NCBI GenBank assembly: GCA_018376135.1
Contig: JAHABX010000018.1
Location: 1 to 64,000, forward strand
Length of the DNA stretch: 64,000 nucleotides
Source of the DNA: Clostridiales bacterium
Lineage (GTDB): Bacteria; Bacillota; Clostridia; Lachnospirales; Lachnospiraceae
Direction: 5' to 3'
The translations under genes and the position numbers were made by a program. The stretch's first letter is position 1. The number at the start of each line of letters is the position of its first letter. The notes under the pieces are model-generated. The model saw nothing but the letters and a program-made list of their open reading frames with translations. It was not told the origin of the DNA and made no database searches. Positions 7,409 to 15,979 of the stretch are shown piece after piece.

Positions 7409-9586
7409 ATGACAAAAAAAGATATTGTACAGACTTCAGGACGTGTTACGATCCCAACTGATATGGATGTGGTTCCTGAGACCATAGAGATTCTGAAACG
7501 CTGGGGAGCAGATGCGATCCGCGACTGTGACGGCACGGAATTCCCGGAGGAGCTGACAGAGGTAGGGGCGAAGATCTATTCCACCTACTATACGACCCGT
7601 AAGGATAATGCCTGGGCAAAGGCAAATCCGGATGAGGTGCAGCAGTGCTATATTATGACAGGTTTCTATGCCGCAGGAGAAGAGCCGCTTCGGATTCCTC
7701 TGATGAAGGGGGTATCAGAGGAGCTTATGCAGGTGAATACCCGGGATGATATCAAGCGTTGGTGGGAGGTCATGGACCGTTCTGAAGGAGTGGTTGTTCC
7801 GACGGACTGCTGGGACTATCTGGAGGACTGCGGGTGTGTGGAGATCCGGGAACCAAAGCCGTTCCATGAATATACGGTAAGCTTTCTGGCGTATCTGATC
7901 TGGGACCCGGTGCATATGTACAATGCAGTGACAAATAACTGGACGGATTTTGAACATCAGATTACCTTTGATGTGAGACAGCCCAAGACCCATAAGTTTA
8001 CTATGGAGCGTCTGAGACGCTTCTGTGAAGAGCATCCATATGTAAATGTGATTCGTTATACCACCTTCTTCCATCAGTTCACCCTGATCTTTGATGAGAT
8101 GAAGAGGGAGAGATATGTAGACTGGTACGGATATTCCGCATCTGTCAGCCCGTACATCCTGGAGCAGTTCGAGCAGGAGGTGGGATATAAGTTCCGACCG
8201 GAATATATCATTGACCAGGGCTACTACAATAACCAGTATCGGGTTCCGAGCAGGGAGTTTAAGGATTTCCAGGCATTCCAGCGCAGAGAGGTGGCAAAGC
8301 TTGCCAGAGAGATGGTAGAGATCACCCATGAGTGTGGAAAGGAAGCCATGATGTTCCTTGGAGACCACTGGATCGGCACAGAGCCTTTTATGCCGGAGTT
8401 TACCACCATTGGTCTGGATGCGGTAGTAGGAAGTGTGGGAAATGGATGTACCCTTCGTCTGATCTCCGATATTCCGGGCGTAAAATACACCGAGGGACGT
8501 TTCCTGCCATACTTCTTCCCGGATACCTTCCATGAAGGAGGAGATCCGGTAAAGGAAGCGAAGGAAAACTGGGTGACTGCAAGACGTGCGATCCTGAGAA
8601 AGCCTATCGACCGTATCGGCTACGGCGGATATCTGAAGATTGCTCTGGATTTCCCGGAATTTATTGATTATGTGGAAAGCGTCTGCAACGAGTTCCGTGA
8701 ATTATATGAGAATGCAAAGAATGTTACTCCATATTGCGTGAAGACGGTAGCGGTACTGAACAGCTGGGGCAGGATCCGCAGCTGGGGCTGCCATATGGTG
8801 CATCATGCACTGTATCAGAAACAGAACTACAGTTATGCAGGAGTTATTGAGGTGCTTTCCGGTGCACCTTTTGATGTGCGGTTCATCTCCTTTGATGATC
8901 TGAAGGCAGACAGCCATGTGCTGGATGATGTGGACGTGATCATCAACGTAGGTGATGGTGATACTGCTCATACGGGAGGAGCTGTATGGGAGGATGCAGA
9001 AGTGTCTTCCATGATCCGCCGCTTTGTATATAACGGCGGAGGCTTTATCGGTGTAGGTGAGCCGTCCGGTCATCAGTATCAGGGGCATTATCTGCAGCTT
9101 GCCAATATGCTGGGTGTGGAGAAGGAGACCGGATTTACCCTGAATTATGATAAATATAACTGGGAAGAGCATCCGGATCATTTTATTCTGGCAGATACTA
9201 CAAAGGCTGTGGATTTTGGAGAAGGCAAGAAGAGCATCTTTGCTTATGAAGATACAGAGATCCTGGTTCAGAGAGATAAGGAAGTGCAGATGGCGGTTCA
9301 TTCCTTTGGAAAGGGACGTTCCGTTTATATCAGCGGTCTTCCGTACAGCTTTGAGAACAGCCGTATCCTGTACCGCAGTATCCTGTGGAGTGCACATGGA
9401 GAGGAAGAACTGCATACCTGGTTCAGCTCCAACTTTAACGTGGAAGTACACGCTTATGTGAAGAACGGAAAATACTGCGTTGTCAATAATACGTACGAGC
9501 CGCAGAGTACAACGGTGTACCGCGGTGACGGAAGCAGCTTTGAACTCCAGATGGAGGCAAATGAGATTCGCTGGTATCAGATCTAA
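7409..9586 (+). CDS. lnpA: GH112 1,3-beta-galactosyl-N-acetylhexosamine phosphorylase
   Basis: A cytosolic inverting phosphorylase of 725 residues, the usual GH112 size. It splits galacto-N-biose/lacto-N-biose with phosphate into alpha-galactose 1-phosphate and GalNAc/GlcNAc. Family features: the N-terminus GRVTIPTDMDVVPETIEI, a TIM barrel with FLGDHWIGTEPF where Asp near 319 should be the general acid, and a glutamine-amidotransferase-like middle domain (GGGFIGVGEPSGHQYQG). Some GH112 members act on galactosyl-1,4-rhamnose instead; the galK-galT neighbours do not separate these. Gal-1-P would enter GalT directly. No N-acetylhexosamine 1-kinase is present nearby. Confidence 0.9.
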   Translation: MTKKDIVQTSGRVTIPTDMDVVPETIEILKRWGADAIRDCDGTEFPEELTEVGAKIYSTYYTTRKDNAWAKANPDEVQQCYIMTGFYAAGEEPLRIPLMKGVSEELMQVNTRDDIKRWWEVMDRSEGVVVPTDCWDYLEDCGCVEIREPKPFHEYTVSFLAYLIWDPVHMYNAVTNNWTDFEHQITFDVRQPKTHKFTMERLRRFCEEHPYVNVIRYTTFFHQFTLIFDEMKRERYVDWYGYSASVSPYILEQFEQEVGYKFRPEYIIDQGYYNNQYRVPSREFKDFQAFQRREVAKLAREMVEITHECGKEAMMFLGDHWIGTEPFMPEFTTIGLDAVVGSVGNGCTLRLISDIPGVKYTEGRFLPYFFPDTFHEGGDPVKEAKENWVTARRAILRKPIDRIGYGGYLKIALDFPEFIDYVESVCNEFRELYENAKNVTPYCVKTVAVLNSWGRIRSWGCHMVHHALYQKQNYSYAGVIEVLSGAPFDVRFISFDDLKADSHVLDDVDVIINVGDGDTAHTGGAVWEDAEVSSMIRRFVYNGGGFIGVGEPSGHQYQGHYLQLANMLGVEKETGFTLNYDKYNWEEHPDHFILADTTKAVDFGEGKKSIFAYEDTEILVQRDKEVQMAVHSFGKGRSVYISGLPYSFENSRILYRSILWSAHGEEELHTWFSSNFNVEVHAYVKNGKYCVVNNTYEPQSTTVYRGDGSSFELQMEANEIRWYQI

Positions 9587-9593
9587 ATCAGAT

Positions 9594-9647
9594 AAAAAAG
9601 GTGCCGCTCAATCATCGGAATCAGATGATGAGCGGCACCTTTTTTGT
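9594..9647. terminator. Bidirectional terminator between lnpA and the epimerase-like gene
   Basis: A perfect 17-bp stem (GGTGCCGCTCAATCATC with its complement) around a 7-nt loop, with an A-run before and a T-run after. It can serve both convergent genes. Confidence 0.95.
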
Positions 9648-10450
9648 CAGCAGGGTTGGAAACGGAAGAGATAGTCGCGTTTCTCTCCGCCGGACAGGAA
9701 CTGTACGTATTTCTTCTGAAGCATATCTGTATTCGGCACCTGATCCATGGTTCCGCCGCACCATGGCTCGATGCAGAGGAATGGTGCGTCCTTTTTGATC
9801 GGGGTCCAGAATGCCACGCTTAAATAATCCGGGAAATCGAACCGGATGCCTTTTCCCGTACACTGGTGAAGGAGCTTTACCGTGCGGTTCTGAAGGTTTT
9901 CATAGAGAATGGCATCGTTGTCGAACATGGGATACTGAAGATGAAGATCCGGTACGTTCTCGTCCTCAAAATGGAGCAGATATTCCGTAAAATGTTCTCC
10001 TTCTTCCATAGGGCAGAAGAAGGCGGGATGTCCTCCGATCAGGAAGGGCATCTCCGCTGCTCCTTTGTTGACAACTCCGTAGATAACCTCCAGAGCAGGT
10101 CCGTTCAGCCGGAAGGTAACCGTGAAGAGAAAATCATACGGATATACGGAACGGGTAAAGTTGGTGGTTCCGGTAGAAAGAACTACATAATCTTCGCCCT
10201 GTTCGGCAATCTGAAACTCTGCATCCTTCACAAAGCCATGGCGCGGAATCTGATAGTCGGTTCCGTGGATCGTGACCGTATCCGGAACAGCACCGATGTA
10301 CGGGAACAGGACCGGTGAGGTCTTTGCCCAGTATGCAGGATCTTTCTGCCACATGTATTCCTTGCCGGAAGCGGTACAGTAGGATAATAGCTCGGCTCCG
10401 TGGGTCTGACAGGTGACGGATGCAAAAGCATTTTTGATGGTAATGTTCAT
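9647..10450 (-). CDS. Aldose 1-epimerase family protein (LacX-like)
   Basis: A 267-residue beta-sandwich protein of the galactose-mutarotase superfamily. Visible motifs: WAKTSPVLFPYIG, IPRHGFVKDAEF (substrate-binding Arg and His), MPFLIGGHPAFFCP (second His) and CIEPWCGG (Glu, the probable catalytic base). It is shorter than classical GalM (about 340 residues) and fits the LacX/YeaD-like branch, whose substrate may be a sugar or sugar phosphate. It is convergent with lnpA and 5.6 kb from galK-galT, so a galactose anomer role is likely. The start ATG 10450 has GGAGG behind it. Confidence 0.87.
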   Translation of the reverse strand: MNITIKNAFASVTCQTHGAELLSYCTASGKEYMWQKDPAYWAKTSPVLFPYIGAVPDTVTIHGTDYQIPRHGFVKDAEFQIAEQGEDYVVLSTGTTNFTRSVYPYDFLFTVTFRLNGPALEVIYGVVNKGAAEMPFLIGGHPAFFCPMEEGEHFTEYLLHFEDENVPDLHLQYPMFDNDAILYENLQNRTVKLLHQCTGKGIRFDFPDYLSVAFWTPIKKDAPFLCIEPWCGGTMDQVPNTDMLQKKYVQFLSGGEKRDYLFRFQPC

Positions 10451-10487
10451 AAAATTCCCTCCTGATTTTAATTAATCCTTTATCTGA

Positions 10488-10517
10488 ATTATAACAGTTT
10501 TTCAGGAAAGCTGGCAA
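10488..10517 (-). promoter_or_regulatory. Promoter of the epimerase-like gene
   Basis: On the minus strand TTGCCA, 18 bp, TATAAT, ending about 40 bp before the ATG. It lies back-to-back with the plus-strand promoter at 10522. Confidence 0.65.
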
Positions 10518-10521
10518 TGAT

Positions 10522-10550
10522 TTGCCTATAAAAAAGAAAAATGTTATAAT
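10522..10550 (+). promoter_or_regulatory. Promoter of the DUF6472 operon
   Basis: TTGCCT (10522-10527), 17 bp, TATAAT (10545-10550). A second TATAAT occurs at 10565. It reads toward the DUF6472 gene and the fusion gene. Confidence 0.7.
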
Positions 10551-10633
10551 GAGCGTTAGCGTGATATAATGTGGGCAGACGTGATGTCAGTACGGTCCCG
10601 TAAGGGATGATGAGTTTTACCGGGAGGATACGG

Positions 10634-10816
10634 ATGGGTGTAAGGACAAGCTGCGAAATGTGCAGCAATTATGTATATGACGAAGATTATGAATATTATG
10701 TATGCGAGATGGATCTGGACGAGGATGAGATGTACCGCTTCCTGAGCAGTGCTGTGGACAGCTGCCCCTATTTCAGGGGAGAGGACGAGTATATGATCGT
10801 CAGAAAGCAGATGTAG
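10634..10816 (+). CDS. DUF6472 small Cys-containing protein
   Basis: A 60-residue protein beginning at ATG 10634, 8 nt after GGGAGG; the in-frame ATG at 10607 has no ribosome site. Four cysteines (SCEMCSNY, YYVCEMD, DSCPYF) are spaced like a small zinc-binding fold, and the body is rich in Asp/Glu/Tyr (YDEDYEYY, LDEDEMYRFL). This matches the DUF6472 family known from Lachnospiraceae, which has no assigned function. It sits 12 bp upstream of the glycosyltransferase fusion gene and is probably co-transcribed with it. Confidence 0.8.
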   Translation: MGVRTSCEMCSNYVYDEDYEYYVCEMDLDEDEMYRFLSSAVDSCPYFRGEDEYMIVRKQM

Positions 10817-10828
10817 GGGGAGATGAGG

Positions 10829-12661
10829 ATGCCGTTAGTGACGTTGATTATTCCGATATACAATGCAGAGCGTTATCTGGGCAGATGTCTGGACAGCGTG
10901 CTGGAACAGGGCTTTCAGGACATGGAGGTCCTGCTTCTGAATGACGGGAGCAGAGACGGAAGTCTTGAGATCTGCCGGGAGTATGAGCGGAAGGATCCGC
11001 GCTTTTGCGTGATCGACAAGGAAAATACGGGAGTTTCGGATACCAGGAATCTGGGAATGAAGCTTGCCCGGGGAAAGTATCTGGGATTTATGGACAGTGA
11101 TGACTGGCTGACGCCGGATGCGGTGGAAAGTCTGGTAACAGCAGCGGAAGAGGATGACTGTGATTTTGTGATCGCTGATTTTTACCGGGTGGATGGAGAG
11201 CACTATGTGGAGAAGAAGCACATCCGGCGGGAGGATGTGATGACCAGGGAGGACTTTGCCATGGAGATGGCGGATGGTCCCGCTGATTTTTACTATGGAG
11301 TCATGTGGAACAAGCTGTACCGGAGGAGCATCATTGAGGAACACGGACTGTTCTGTGATGCGAGTATGAACTGGTGCGAGGATTTTCTCTTTAACCTGAA
11401 CTATATCCGCTATGGAGAGCGGTTCCGGGCATTGCAGAAGCCCATCTACTATTACATGAAGAGGAAGGGCAGCCTGGTGTCCACAGAAGCAGTTTCCGTG
11501 GATGGGGTGCGGGTGAAGTTTGAGCTTCTGGAGCATTACAAGGCGCTGTATCAGGATATGGGACTTTATGAGGAGCATAAGCTGAAGATCAATTCCTTTA
11601 TCGTTTCGGTGGCAAAGGATGGCGGTGTAAGCATCATGAACCCGAGACGGCAGAGACTGGATCCGGAGGATGTGATACCGGAGGAGGAGAAGTCCCGTTA
11701 TGAGCATGTGGAGCATACCTTTGAGCCGGTCTATGATGAGAATTCTAAGATCCTGATCCTGGGGACTTTCCCATCGGTCAAGTCCAGAGAGCAGAACTTC
11801 TATTACGGACATCCTCAGAACCGTTTCTGGAAAGTGCTGGCAAGGCTGACGGAGGAAGAGGTTCCGGAGACTGTGGAGGAGAAGAAGGCAATGCTTTTAA
11901 AGCACCATATTGCCGTCTGGGATGTGGTGCAGAGCTGCGACATCATCGGCTCCAGCGACAGCAGTATCCGCAATGTGATCCCGGCAGATCTGAACCGGGT
12001 GCTGAGCGGAAGTCAGATCGGGAAAATATTTGCCAACGGGGATAAGGCATATCGTCTTTATCGTAAATATTGCCAGAGCATGACCGGAAGACCTGCCGTG
12101 AAGCTTCCGTCTACCAGTCCGGCAAATGCGATCTTCACACTGGACCGTCTGACGGATACCTGGGGAGAATTGATCTATGAACGAAAAGAGGAAAAGAAAA
12201 TGGCATTTGAAAAAGCAAAGGAATATCTGAAACAGTTCGGGCTGGACAGTCATGTGATGGTATTTGATACCTCCAGCGCAACGGTGGAGCTTGCAGCGGA
12301 GGCAGTGGGCTGTGAACCGGCGAGAATCGCCAAGACCCTGTCCTTTCAGGTAGGGGAGGAGAATATTCTGATCGTGGCGGCAGGGGATGCCCGGATCGAC
12401 AACAGTAAGTATAAGGCACAGTTCCATACCAAGGCGAAGATGCTGCCCTTTGAAGAGGTGGAGGAACGGATCGGACATGCGGTGGGCGGTGTGTGTCCTT
12501 TTGGCGTGAAGGAGGGTGTCCGGGTATTTCTGGATGCGTCCCTGAAGCGTTTTGAAAGCGTCTATCCTGCATGCGGAAGCAGCAACAGTGCGGTGGAGCT
12601 GACCCTGGAGGAGCTGGAGAGATCCTCGGGCTGCGAGGCATGGATCGACGTGTGTAAATAA
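10829..12661 (+). CDS. Triple fusion: GT2 glycosyltransferase / hypoxanthine-DNA glycosylase / YbaK deacylase
   Basis: One uninterrupted 610-codon frame, starting at ATG 10829 behind AGGGGGAG. Residues 1-268 are a GT-A family 2 glycosyltransferase (LVTLIIPIYNAERYLGRCL; metal-binding DSDD near 89). Residues 290-451 are a UDG-superfamily hypoxanthine/deoxyinosine-DNA glycosylase (motif 1 GTFPSVKS, YGHPQNRFWK, motif 2 PSTSPANA). Residues 458-610 are a YbaK/EbsC-like aminoacyl-tRNA deacylase domain. These activities have no shared pathway that I know. The internal Met (ATG 12200) and the junction near 11699 each follow Shine-Dalgarno-like purine runs, so the frame may be a read-through of three former genes, or three products may be made. 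Confidence 0.8.
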   Translation: MPLVTLIIPIYNAERYLGRCLDSVLEQGFQDMEVLLLNDGSRDGSLEICREYERKDPRFCVIDKENTGVSDTRNLGMKLARGKYLGFMDSDDWLTPDAVESLVTAAEEDDCDFVIADFYRVDGEHYVEKKHIRREDVMTREDFAMEMADGPADFYYGVMWNKLYRRSIIEEHGLFCDASMNWCEDFLFNLNYIRYGERFRALQKPIYYYMKRKGSLVSTEAVSVDGVRVKFELLEHYKALYQDMGLYEEHKLKINSFIVSVAKDGGVSIMNPRRQRLDPEDVIPEEEKSRYEHVEHTFEPVYDENSKILILGTFPSVKSREQNFYYGHPQNRFWKVLARLTEEEVPETVEEKKAMLLKHHIAVWDVVQSCDIIGSSDSSIRNVIPADLNRVLSGSQIGKIFANGDKAYRLYRKYCQSMTGRPAVKLPSTSPANAIFTLDRLTDTWGELIYERKEEKKMAFEKAKEYLKQFGLDSHVMVFDTSSATVELAAEAVGCEPARIAKTLSFQVGEENILIVAAGDARIDNSKYKAQFHTKAKMLPFEEVEERIGHAVGGVCPFGVKEGVRVFLDASLKRFESVYPACGSSNSAVELTLEELERSSGCEAWIDVCK

Positions 12662-12686
12662 GAGAAAGAGAAAAGAGGAGATACTT

Positions 12687-13706
12687 ATGAATTACAATGA
12701 TGTACTGAAGGAAGCCCGTACCTGTATGGGGAATTACTGCAAAGCATGCAATGTCTGCAACGGAGCGGCGTGCAGGAACCAGATGCCGGGACCCGGTGCC
12801 AAGGGAGTTGGAGATACGGCTGTCCGCAATTACCAGAAGTGGCAGGAGATCCGCGTGAATATGGATACGCTGCATGAGAACCGTCCGGTGGACACATCTC
12901 TGGAGCTGTTCGGACAGACCTTCCGGTATCCGTTCTTTGCCGGTCCGGTGGGGGCAGTCAATATGCACTACGGAGAGAAATATGACGATCTGTCTTACAA
13001 TAATGTATTGGTGGAAGCCTGTGCCAAAGCCGGTATCGCTGCCTTTACCGGTGACGGGACCAATGCAAAGGTCATGGAATATGCTACGGAAGCCATCCGG
13101 ACAGCAGGCGGCATGGGAGTGCCCACAGTCAAGCCCTGGAATCTGGATATGATCCGTGAGAAAATGGAGCTGGTGAAGAAGTCTGGGTCTTTTGCAGTTG
13201 CAATGGATGTGGATGCCGCAGGACTCCCATTCCTGAAGAATATGACCCCTCCGGCGGGCAGCAAGACCGTAGATGAGCTGCGGGATATTGCAGAGATGGC
13301 AGGAGTTCCGTTCATCGTGAAGGGCATTATGACCCGCCAGGCGGCGCTGAAGGCGAAGGATGCAGGCGCGGCTGCGATCATTGTCTCCAACCACGGCGGA
13401 CGTGTGCTGGATCAGTGTCCTGCCACTGCAGAGGTACTGGAGGATATTACAGAGGCTGTGGGCGGACGGATCAAAGTATTCGTGGACGGCGGCATCCGCA
13501 GCGGTACAGATATTTTCAAGGCGCTTGCCATGGGCGCGGACGGCGTCCTGATCTGCCGTCCCTTTGTGACTGCGGTCTACGGAGGCGGTGCAGAGGGTGT
13601 GAAGTGCTATATTGAGAAGCTGGGAGCGGAGCTGGAGGATACCATGACCATGTGCGGCGCGTTTACGCTGAGTGATATCTCCAGGGAGATGCTGTGGAGA
13701 CCGTAA
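12687..13706 (+). CDS. FMN-dependent alpha-hydroxy-acid dehydrogenase/oxidase
   Basis: A 339-residue TIM-barrel flavoprotein of the lactate/glycolate oxidase family. The FMN/phosphate-binding and active-site end is clear (FIVKGIMTRQAAL, IIVSNHGGRVLDQCPATAEVL, FVDGGIRSGTDIFKAL). The N-terminus carries a Cys-rich stretch, CMGNYCKACNVCNGAAC, not found in classical lactate oxidases, which might hold a metal or Fe-S cluster (inference). It starts 25 bp after the fusion gene behind AGAGGAG. In an anaerobe it is more likely a dehydrogenase than an H2O2-forming oxidase. The substrate is unknown. Confidence 0.85.
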   Translation: MNYNDVLKEARTCMGNYCKACNVCNGAACRNQMPGPGAKGVGDTAVRNYQKWQEIRVNMDTLHENRPVDTSLELFGQTFRYPFFAGPVGAVNMHYGEKYDDLSYNNVLVEACAKAGIAAFTGDGTNAKVMEYATEAIRTAGGMGVPTVKPWNLDMIREKMELVKKSGSFAVAMDVDAAGLPFLKNMTPPAGSKTVDELRDIAEMAGVPFIVKGIMTRQAALKAKDAGAAAIIVSNHGGRVLDQCPATAEVLEDITEAVGGRIKVFVDGGIRSGTDIFKALAMGADGVLICRPFVTAVYGGGAEGVKCYIEKLGAELEDTMTMCGAFTLSDISREMLWRP

Positions 13707-13745
13707 TGAAAAAGCATATAAAAGGAATCAATCAGATACCATAAG

Positions 13746-13792
13746 AAAGAAGGAACTGCTGATCCGGTTGGGATCAACGGTTCCTTCTTTGT
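13746..13792. terminator. Bidirectional terminator
   Basis: AAAGAAGGAAC and TGATCC pair with GGATCA and GTTCCTTCTTT around a GGTTG loop, with three mismatched bases mid-stem. It lies between the convergent hydroxy-acid dehydrogenase and AICAR formyltransferase genes. Confidence 0.88.
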
Positions 13793-13805
13793 TGAAATCA
13801 AAAAC

Positions 13806-14984
13806 TTAGTGATGGAACAGACGGATTCCGGTAAATGCCATTGCCATGCCATATTTGTTGCAGCAGTCGATGACCAGATCGTCGCGAACGGATCCGCCCG
13901 GCTGTGCGATGTATTTTACGCCGCTCTTGTGTGCACGCTCAATGTTATCTGCAAATGGGAAGAATGCGTCGGAGCCAAGGGTCACGTCCTTCATCTGATC
14001 CAGCCATGCGCGTTTTTCTTCTCTGGTGAAGATCTCCGGTTTTACCTTAAAAGTCTTCTCCCATACGCCGTCTGCCAGTACATCCATGTATTCTTCTCCG
14101 ATATAGACGTCAATGGCGTTGTCGCGCTCTGCGCGTCCCAGGTTATCTGCAAACTGAAGCCCCAGAACCTGCGGAGACTGGCGCAGGAACCAGTTATCTG
14201 CCTTGTTTCCTGCCAGACGGGTACAGTGTACGCGGGACTGCTGTCCTGCTCCGATACCGATCGCCTGACCGCCCTTGGCGAAGCAGACAGAATTGGACTG
14301 GGTATATTTCAGTGTGATCAGTGCGATCTTCATGTCGATCAGTGCTTCTTCCGGGATGTCCTTGTTCTCTGTAACAATATTGGATAAGAGATCGCCGTTG
14401 ATATCCAGTTCATTTCTGCCCTGCTCAAAGGTGATGCCGAATACCTGCTTTTTCTCCAGCGGATTCGGAACATAGGCCGGATCGATCTGGATCACATTAT
14501 AGTTTCCTTTTTTCTTCTGTTTCAGGATCTCCAGTGCTTCCTCGGTATAGCCGGGAGCGATGACACCATCGGATACTTCTCTTTTGATCAGTTTTGCGGT
14601 GTCTGCATCACAGACATCGGACAGAGAGATAAAGTCTCCGAAGGAGGACATCCGGTCAGCGCCTCTTGCTCTTGCATATGCGCATGCCAGCGGGGATAAC
14701 TCGCCCAGATCGTCTACCCAGTAGATCTTTGCCAGGGTATCGTCAAGGGGAAGACCCACAGCTGCACCGGCAGGGGATACATGCTTGAAGGAGGTGGCAG
14801 CGGGAAGTCCGGTTGCCTCTTTCAATTCCTTCACAAGCTGCCAGCCGTTGAAAGCGTCCATAAAGTTAATATAGCCGGGTTTGCCGCAGAGTACTTTGAC
14901 CGGAAGCTCGCTTCCGTCCTCCATAAAAATGCGGGATGGCTTCTGATTGGGGTTACAGCCGTATTTTAACTGAAGTTCATTCAT
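13806..14984 (-). CDS. AICAR (phosphoribosylaminoimidazolecarboxamide) formyltransferase, stand-alone
   Basis: Penultimate step of IMP synthesis: transfer of formyl from 10-formyl-THF to AICAR. At 392 residues it corresponds to the C-terminal half of PurH without the N-terminal MGS-like cyclohydrolase domain. Motifs: LKYGCNPNQKPS, the catalytic Lys-His in ATSFKHVSPAGAAVG, and SGVKYIAQPGGSVRDD. The missing cyclohydrolase activity is supplied by the PurO-type gene 21 bp upstream in the same operon. Expression should follow the ZTP riboswitch in front of that gene. Confidence 0.93.
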   Translation of the reverse strand: MNELQLKYGCNPNQKPSRIFMEDGSELPVKVLCGKPGYINFMDAFNGWQLVKELKEATGLPAATSFKHVSPAGAAVGLPLDDTLAKIYWVDDLGELSPLACAYARARGADRMSSFGDFISLSDVCDADTAKLIKREVSDGVIAPGYTEEALEILKQKKKGNYNVIQIDPAYVPNPLEKKQVFGITFEQGRNELDINGDLLSNIVTENKDIPEEALIDMKIALITLKYTQSNSVCFAKGGQAIGIGAGQQSRVHCTRLAGNKADNWFLRQSPQVLGLQFADNLGRAERDNAIDVYIGEEYMDVLADGVWEKTFKVKPEIFTREEKRAWLDQMKDVTLGSDAFFPFADNIERAHKSGVKYIAQPGGSVRDDLVIDCCNKYGMAMAFTGIRLFHH

Positions 14985-15005
14985 GGATAGATCCTCCTGT
15001 TTCTC

Positions 15006-15719
15006 TTATTTGTTTTTATTGACGATTCTGGTCTCGTAGGTTCCGGTTGCGATGTCGATATAGCGGACGAAGAGGGAGACTTTATTCTCCTCATTCAGGC
15101 TGTTCCAGAGCATATCGGTAAATGCATCCATGTCATCCGGGATGGATACCAGCTTCGGCTCACCTTCAAAGCTGGGAAGCGGACTGCCGTCGTGCATGTA
15201 GGTGTGGATAAAATGCCCTTCTCCTGCCTTGGGATTCTGGTAAGCGAAGGCGTAACGGTGGCAGGAATCCGGGTCGCCGTTGTTGCTCTTTAAGATGGAC
15301 ATGGCATAGTTGTATCCGTCGTTTTCAATGTGCATAATACCGGAAATACGCGGGGTATAGTTGGGAGCATCCGGCTCGAACTCCCGGCAGCGTAAGGACT
15401 GCTCGAAGGTAAGCTGATGATCCATGCCGTCATAAATCGTATCGGTCTGATCTCCGTTGGTCACGATGGTTTTGTTGCCCAGCACACGCACCGGTGCGTA
15501 GATGATAAGGCTTGGATCCTCCAGCCTGGAGGGATCAAATGCCTGTGTACGGATGCCTGCGCCGTCTTCCACAAAGACACGGTTGCGGCTGTTGGAGCTT
15601 CTGCCCATAATGAAATAAGCGGTGACTGCTTTGGAGCCGTCCAAAGAGCGTCCGATGACGATGCCTCTGCCTGGATAGGCATTGTTTTTCAGTTCCTGTT
15701 CAAGGGATAATAAATTCAT
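15006..15719 (-). CDS. PurO-type IMP cyclohydrolase
   Basis: Last step of de novo purine synthesis, FAICAR to IMP. The 237-residue protein (AYPGRGIVIGRSLDGS, YFIMGRSSNSRNRVFVE, YDGMDHQLTFEQ, NYTPRISGIM) belongs to the archaeal-type PurO/IMP_cyclohyd family and is unrelated to the PurH N-domain. The start ATG 15719 follows AGAGAGG by 5 nt; the longer reading to 15776 has no site. It is paired with a stand-alone AICAR formyltransferase, so this organism uses a split PurO plus formyltransferase solution. The operon sits behind a ZTP riboswitch, which senses the AICAR-derived alarmone. Confidence 0.9.
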   Translation of the reverse strand: MNLLSLEQELKNNAYPGRGIVIGRSLDGSKAVTAYFIMGRSSNSRNRVFVEDGAGIRTQAFDPSRLEDPSLIIYAPVRVLGNKTIVTNGDQTDTIYDGMDHQLTFEQSLRCREFEPDAPNYTPRISGIMHIENDGYNYAMSILKSNNGDPDSCHRYAFAYQNPKAGEGHFIHTYMHDGSPLPSFEGEPKLVSIPDDMDAFTDMLWNSLNEENKVSLFVRYIDIATGTYETRIVNKNK

Positions 15720-15845
15720 ATGTTCCTCTCTTTCCCGGAGCCGGTTTCCGCAGATCCTTGAAAGCGGAAAGGGCATCCTGTTGACTCTGCATACAGTGTG
15801 TGCGTCTGATAGCTATAAAATTCTGTTCGCAGGATTTTCCTGAAA

Positions 15846-15969
15846 ACAAAAAACCGCCTGAACGCATAACATCAACTGCATGCGCCCAGGCGGTCGGCTT
15901 CTTTTTTGCTGCACTTCCTGTAGGTTTCCCTACCACAGACAAGAGTCTGCTTTCCGCCAGTCGTACAGC
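15846..15969 (-). ncRNA. ZTP (pfl) riboswitch with terminator
   Basis: On the minus strand the P1 stem GCTGTAC/GTGCAGC (15963-15969 with 15908-15914) encloses ACTGGCGG and the CTGTGG...GGGAA junction. The hallmark GCCGACCGCCTGGGC (15884-15898) follows. The CCGCCTGGGCGCAT part also forms one arm of a terminator (15852-15894, arm ATGCGTTCAGGCGG then T-run), so ligand binding should favour read-through. It precedes the IMP cyclohydrolase and AICAR formyltransferase genes, which consume AICAR. Confidence 0.93.
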
Positions 15970-15979
15970 TGCTACTTTT

